Part shown: positions 58,360 through 64,000 of the stretch, in pieces
Position numbering within the stretch: position 1 is the first letter of the stretch
Layout of the letters: every line of letters starts with the position of its first letter
From: Sipunculus nudus
Taxonomy: Eukaryota > Annelida > Sipuncula > Golfingiida > Sipunculidae
DNA: 64,000 bases
Reading direction: 5' to 3'
Assembly (NCBI GenBank): GCA_026874595.1
Contig: CM049318.1
Span: 11,143,241 to 11,207,240, forward strand
The notes under the pieces: generated by a model
Seen by the model: only the letters and a program-made list of their open reading frames with translations
Databases searched by the model: none
Told to the model about the DNA's origin: nothing
Position numbers and translations under genes: made by a program

Positions 58360-59050
58360 TGGTAAAATCTCCATGGAAACTGAAATTACATCATTGTGAA
58401 CTATATTTTTTATGAGTTACAGGGAATGCAGCTAATGGGATGGTCTATAATTCCTTGAAATTTGCACAAAGTTAATGGTAGTTTTTAGCTCTAAAACCTG
58501 CAATGCCTTGTATTTACCCAGCTGCTGCATATTTAAAGCCCAAGTCCCATTTAGGTGCCTTATCAAAAGGATCTCATCTGGCATGATCCAACGTGTGAAC
58601 TGTGTAGCCGCCGAGATGGTCCGTGGCAATCCTTTTTGGTCTTTGAAAGTCAAGGAATGTCCTTGGGGCTTTGGGAGGCCAACACGGTAGTTTTGGGAAG
58701 TCCAAAACTGCTGTGTTTGTCTGTGACAGTCCAGGGAGCTTGCAACATCCTAGGTGGTCCATATAGCGGCCTTGTAGGGATCTGGCTCTTTCCGGGACTG
58801 CCATGTTCATCTGTGCTTATATGAGACTGGGGCTTAATATTGGACTAGAAAAAGAGAAATTGTGCTACAGTCAGACATATTTCACAGTCATCTGTCAAAG
58901 GTTGAATAAACCTGACTAGCCATTTCTTAAAAAATACTTGAAATTTCAAATTAAATATCCTGTATTCTCACTTGATTAAATTAATCCATAGGGTCAGAGG
59001 TCATGCTTATCAGCTTGGGATTATGAACCTTGCTCCTTGGGTCACTTGTT
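58360..59050. mobile_element. Degraded Helentron-like fragment, copy 3
   Basis: 58365-58430 (AAAATCTCCATGGAAACTGAAATTA, then a '-atattttttatgagttacaggg' block) matches the unit body of 46316-48707. The sequence CTTGGGTCACTTGTT at 59036-59050 matches that family's 3' end. The middle (58500-58830) is unrelated unique sequence, possibly captured or inserted. Confidence 0.4.
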
Positions 59051-60919
59051 GAATTTTTGTGGAAGTCCTGTAGTAACTGTCAGACTGACAAGCAGAGAAG
59101 AAGGTTAGTGTTAACTGTGCAGTCAAATATTTTTCATGATGAAACTTGAATACTTTACTTGTCAGTTCTGTATCTCTGCTGTTGTGCAAAGTTTGAATTA
59201 AATTTTCCAACTGTTTCTTTAAAAAAATATTTGCCAAACAAGTCTGTTCTGATTCCTGGAGCATTTTTATCATGGCATTCTCTTTGCGCCACCTCTTAGC
59301 TTTTTAGATTTGACCACAGAAATGCGTCTAGGGGAAAATTGTGTTGTTTATGTTTTCACCGGGTTCTTGATACAGTAACACTTCAAACAAACTGGAAGAG
59401 TATGAATCATTGTTCAGGATGGACCTGTGCCAGTATAACATCCAATGTTTTTGTAGTCAATTGATTTTTTTGGTGTGATGCCTGTGTAAAACCCATTCCC
59501 CCGGTCAGACAGGGCATTTTTACTAAATATAGCACAACAACAAAGTTCTTTTGAACTGTACCTGTGTGGGCTTGAATAGAACAATATGTTTGCGTGATGT
59601 TCTTGTTTAGTAATTAGACTACACTCAGAGAACAAAACAAAATAAAAAATAAAGTTGGAGCCAATCAGTGTGCTATTATGCGTGTGTGGCAGGCACTGAC
59701 GTGATTCGTTCTCCTGCCTAAGTGTTTTATCTGTGTCCAGTCTATGAAAAGTGAGTGACAGCATTTGTACCACCTTTTGTCAAAAAATTTCTGTAATTTT
59801 ATTTCAATACTAATGACAAAGATTATATTGGCCTGTTTATTTTAAAGCTTTTCAAAAGTTTTTTTTTGGTAAAAAATAGAAATTGACCCCATTATTTGTG
59901 TATGTTTTTTTTAAATATTTTAATTGAAATGGGTTCTTTTAGATAAATGATGAGAACAGAAGGAAGAATAGGATTAAAATATCACTGTATGGATATACAT
60001 TCTTTTGTTTCTTTTGATGGACAGATATAAATAAAAAATAATAAAAATTGATTTCTACTTTTTCGACATTTATGTAATTCCCCGTCCAAATTTTAACATT
60101 TTACGTACATATTACTTGGTATAAGTAAATCATTAATGAAAGTAAGTGGCCGATATGGGGATGCAAATCATGCATGGGAGATTTAGATATGGAATTTTAA
60201 TTAAACCTGTGGTAATATTAGGAATTTCTTAAATGAATATTTTGAAAAAAAAAGCCCTGGACATCATGGTATTGCTGTACTTGACTATAAACATAACAAA
60301 CAACAACAATGCTCCCCCCCCCCCCCCCAAATCCTCCCCTATATGATGTACGTTGGTTTACGGACACCTTTCATTGAAACAGCACGTGGCTAACTACATA
60401 ATCGTCTGAGACATAACGGATCTCCCTCGACAGATGGCTGTATGGTCACATGCAACAAGTGCAAGTTGTAAAATGTACTATAAAAACCCATCAAAGACTA
60501 ATTTCTGGATTATTAAGGCTTGGATTTACACCAAAATTGAACTTTGTCAACACTTTCACAACACCAGTGTATATGATAAATTTCAATTACATTTGTTTTA
60601 CAGTCTCCAGATATGGTCTGGACATACACACACACACGCACGCCAAATCGAGTGAAAACAATAACCCTTGCTTTGTGCAGGATTAAATATTGGATATACT
60701 TAATGTAGGTTATACCTATTACTGCATGGTGAGGTCAGGAAAATTAAACCCATAAGAAAACAGTGAAAAGGTGAAAATCACAAAACGTCATTCTCGGAGA
60801 ATATAAAGCTAACCTGAGCATTTTATTTTTCAGGCATTCAGCCCAATGTAAGATCAACTTATTTAGTCACCTGATGTGACTATCAGTGATAAACCCTGTT
60901 TTAAAAGTGAATATTTGTA
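59051..60919. other. Intergenic DNA, no supported gene
   Basis: Contains a C homopolymer at about 60310-60328 and a short CA tract near 60625. Open frames here (the longest, 59414-59773 minus, 119 codons) show no motif. Confidence 0.45.
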
Positions 60920-61548
60920 TCCCCAGACATAGTCGGGGGATACTATGTTTTCATACCGGTCCCGCCGCATATAAATCTTGTTGGCGCGATAACTCAAAAA
61001 ATATTTCATGGATCTTTACCAAACTTTGTATATAGATATGGGTCATAGGACGACGCCTATTTAAAATGAGGTCATGACCTTGACTAGGAGAGTGTCCTTG
61101 ACCTTGAAAAAGTCCAGTTTTGGGGAAAATCACACAAAATCATTAATTTCTCAATAAGGGATGCATGGATTGGTCCCAAAATCAACTTGACCGAAGATCT
61201 TGGATAGTGTTGTCATGTACCGGAAACTGATAGTGCCACCTGTTATTCTTTTACTTGTTTTCGTGCTGTTTAATACCCCATCATTGCCACTTAACAGTAC
61301 TGTGAGCATTATAAGTCAAAAACAAATGGACAGATTTCTTTCATATTATGCATATACATAGACAAGGGTTAGGGGATCATGTATATTGAAATTAGGGTCA
61401 TGACCCTTTCTATGAGAGTGACCTTTTCTATGAGTGTGGTCTGAAATTAATTGTTGCTGAAGATGGGGGGCCTATTCTTAAAGTGGGGGGGGGGGGGAAT
61501 TAATTGTCCGGGGATACTATGGCACCTGCGGTGCAAAGAAATATCTAG
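60920..61548. mobile_element. Non-autonomous Helitron, family B, copy 1
   Basis: A|TCCCC start with stem (GTATCCCC ... GGGGGATAC), then ACTATG as in family A. The 3' hairpin GCACC-tgc-GGTGC (61522-61534) is followed after 10 nt by CTAG|T. GGGGATACTATG occurs at both ends. The inside has AGGTCATGACCT (an everted/palindromic half-site pair), TTGACCTTGA blocks and a G homopolymer at 61485-61498. 629 bp, no ORF of its own. Confidence 0.75.
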
Positions 61549-62582
61549 TTTAAATTTAACACTGGTGTTTAGGTTGATTCTATTCTTATTATGTAGAGTC
61601 AAGATGATGTCTTTGAATTTTTGTTTAGATGTTTTATTAGGTTTTCTGAAAATGATGGATAAACCTAAGAATATTTATAAATTTGTGGTGATAAATTTGA
61701 CAAAGGTGCCTTTAAAAAGATTTTTGTATGCATTTGAGTCAAGGAGACAATTATTTTAGAAGATTAGTTACTTAATTAAAGTGGTTAAAATATTATGAAG
61801 ATTAAATATTTAATGAAAGTGATCAAATCTGAGCAAATGTTCACAGGAAACAGTAACTTATCGACAGGAGTTGTCTCCCCATTTTATCGTCTTTTTTGCA
61901 GTAAAGATTATAAATATAAGATCAGCTGTGGAATTAAATTGCCCAGGTGCCTCTGATTGAAAAAGCTTGGCATCATAACAAACCAGTGGTGAGGACAATA
62001 TCTGTCTTTGTTAACAGGAAATTAATGTCTGTTTTATAGCAGCATTAAATCATAGGCATTAGTTACCAAGTAGAGATTTCAGTTGATGAAACCTTAAACT
62101 CATTGCTTTATAGGCTTCCTTCATTTTATACAGGAAGCATCATATTTTCACTTCAGGATATGAAGGTTTTTTTCCATAGAGTACATAGAATATTGTTTCC
62201 CTGCTGACAAAACAACATGCTAAATTTAGCATTGTACTGATCATGGAGAGTTTCTAGAAGGATCGGATTATTAGTAGAATTACTGTTTGGCAAAAAACCT
62301 GGTGAGTATTCTTTGACAGAATTTTGTTCACCCATATCGCTGTGTAATATTTTAAATTATCATTATTTTGCTAATTGATAATCTGTGAGCTTAGTAATGG
62401 TGTGAACTGTATAGTCACTACTGGTATGCTGTAAAACTTAAGTTTTCAACTTGCAATACTAGGTTTCTACTGTTGAGTTGATTCAGTTAACAGTATAGAC
62501 AGAATGCTGTCCAAGAAATAAATGACTTCATGTACTACAAGCACTGGTGCCCTGTGCTCCCCCCCCCCCCCCCATTGTTGTA

Positions 62583-64000
62583 TCCACAGACAAAGTCGGG
62601 ATACTATGGTTTCATGACAGTCCCGCCGCCACCGCAGAAAAAACCTTGTGAGCAGGATAACTAAAAAAATATTTCACTGATCTTTTTCAAACTTTACATT
62701 TGTATAGATATAGGTAAGGGGGCGAAGCCTATTTAAAATGGGGTCATGACTTATGCTAGGAGAGTGACCTTGACCTTGAATAGGTCCATTTTTGCTGAAA
62801 ATAACACAAATTCTTAAATATCTCAAGTAAGCTTGCATTGACTGGTCCAAAGTTCAAGGTGACCGAAGATCTTGGATAGCCTTGTGATATACTGGAAACT
62901 GGTGGCGCCACCTATTATCCTTTTCTTGTTTTTAAGCCTTTTAATATCCCCATAATTGCATCTTGACCGTACTGTAAGCATTACAAGTCAAAAACTAACG
63001 GACAGATTTCTTTCATATTATGCACATGTAGAGAGATGGGTTATGGGATGAGGTCTATTTACATTTGAGTCATGACCTTTACCATGAGAGTGGCCTTGAC
63101 CTTTAATGTGTCCATATTTGGTGAAAATCACACACCTCTTATGATATCTCCAGTGTTGATAGCCATATGGATTTCACACATGACTTATGTATGGCCCACC
63201 ACTAAAGTAAGAACCCTATAGGTTCTAGGGTCATGGGGTCAAAGGTCAAGGTCACTGGACTCGCATCTTTAAAGATACTGTGGATGCATTTTAAGCCAAA
63301 CTTTCATCCCAGGTCTTCCATCTTGAATATATAGCTCACTTGCCAATAGTGGATGATCCATATCAATTTTGGGGTCACAAGGTCAAAGGTCAAGGCCACA
63401 GGAGCTATCTGTCAAAAAAAAAGTTTCTGGATGATAATTCCTGCTTTTATTGATGTATTGATTTCAAACTTGACTTATATATGTCCCATTGAATGGGCAA
63501 GACTCCAATTGATTCTGGGGTCATGAGGTCAAAGGTCAAGGTCACAGGACACATCTTTAAAAAGATTGTGGATGCATTTTCAGCCAAAAATTTTATCTCA
63601 GTTTATTTTTATAGTTCATATGCCGATAGAGGAAGACCCCTATCAATTTTGAGGTCACAAGGTCAAAGGTGAAGGTCACAGGAGCCATCTGTCCAAAAAT
63701 TAGTTTCTGGATGATATTTCCTGCTTTTATTGATGTATGGATTTCAAACTTGACTTGTATAGGTCCCATTGGAAAAGCAGGACCCGAATTGATTTTGGGG
63801 TCATGAGGTCAAAGGTCAAGGTCACAGGACACATATTTAAAAAGATCAAGGTCACAGGACCAACATCTTCAAAAAGATTGTGGATTGATAGATGGAAGAA
63901 ACAATAATTGCTTGCCAAGTGTCAGTATATGCTGCTAAAAAATGAGGGCCTATTCTTAAAGGGGGGGGGGCGTAATATGTCTGGGGATACTCTGGCACCT
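62583..64000. mobile_element. Non-autonomous Helitron, family B, copy 2 (runs off the window)
   Basis: A|TCCACAGAC...GTCGGGATACTATG start like copy 1, then a TGACCTTGACCTTGA block, GGTGGCGCCACC (62901), and a long tandem section (63190-63850) of about 145 bp units with AGGTCAAAGGTCAAGGTCA. The window ends in GGGGATACTCTGGCACCT, the first part of the 3' hairpin, so only a few tens of bases are missing. Confidence 0.75.

Noticed and set aside
58555-58824. 89-codon plus ORF and 78-codon minus ORF
   Set aside because: Two opposed frames of similar length with no motif, inside the degraded Helentron-like region.

Overview
This is a window of animal nuclear DNA. It has spliced coding exons with GT-AG introns, AT-rich intergenic DNA, and many dinucleotide and mononucleotide tracts. 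It also has rolling-circle transposons carrying the GGTGGCGCCACC palindrome, a tRNA-derived SINE, and LTR and DNA transposons. The repeat style and an EMI/EGF/vWD secreted protein point to a lophotrochozoan, most likely a mollusc such as a bivalve. That is inference; nothing here fixes the species.

One host gene can be read with confidence. It lies on the minus strand from a TATA box near 14580 leftwards past the window edge. Eight exons (14399-14317, 8649-8488, 7576-7386, 5874-5686, 3551-3459, 2766-2641, 1461-1253, 615-477) join in phase. They encode a signal peptide, an EMI domain, five EGF-like domains and the first part of a von Willebrand factor type D domain (397 complete codons; the 3' end is outside). 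Its introns hold a 1.1 kb hAT-like element with G-rich subterminal repeats, a 50 bp minisatellite, a GGTCAAGGTCA tandem repeat, a G/C-tract MITE-like sequence and a SINE tail touching a splice donor.

From about 14.6 to 26.3 kb I see no convincing gene. It holds a 1369 bp piggyBac-type element inserted in a minisatellite, a truncated second copy of the hAT-like element, and a SINE split by a Helentron-like element. From 26.3 to 32.6 kb two decayed Ty3/Gypsy retrotransposons abut head to head. The minus-strand one has the usual RT-RNaseH-integrase order. The plus-strand one has gag-protease-integrase-RT-RNaseH, the Gmr1-type order, and ends in a 680 bp LTR.

From 33.6 kb to the end the window is mostly transposons and satellites. 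There are three copies of one Helitron family (A TC...CTAG T ends, 280 bp internal repeats), one of them nested inside a Helentron-like element. Two copies of a second Helitron family carry nuclear-receptor half-sites. A 1449 bp TTAA-flanked TIR element is packed with ACCGT motifs. A foldback-like pair of inverted arms lies 4-6 kb apart. A 1.7 kb array of about 40 bp units carries an AP-1 consensus and a 14 bp palindrome in most units. The stretches at 44-46, 48.7-52.5 and 53.5-55 kb are non-repetitive, with some GC-richer, homeodomain-site-rich pieces that could be regulatory.

The observations most worth following are the conserved nuclear-receptor sites and the shared palindrome across rolling-circle families, the Gmr1-order retroelement, the canonical piggyBac end asymmetry, the ACCGT-saturated TIR element, the foldback-like arms and the AP-1/palindrome minisatellite.
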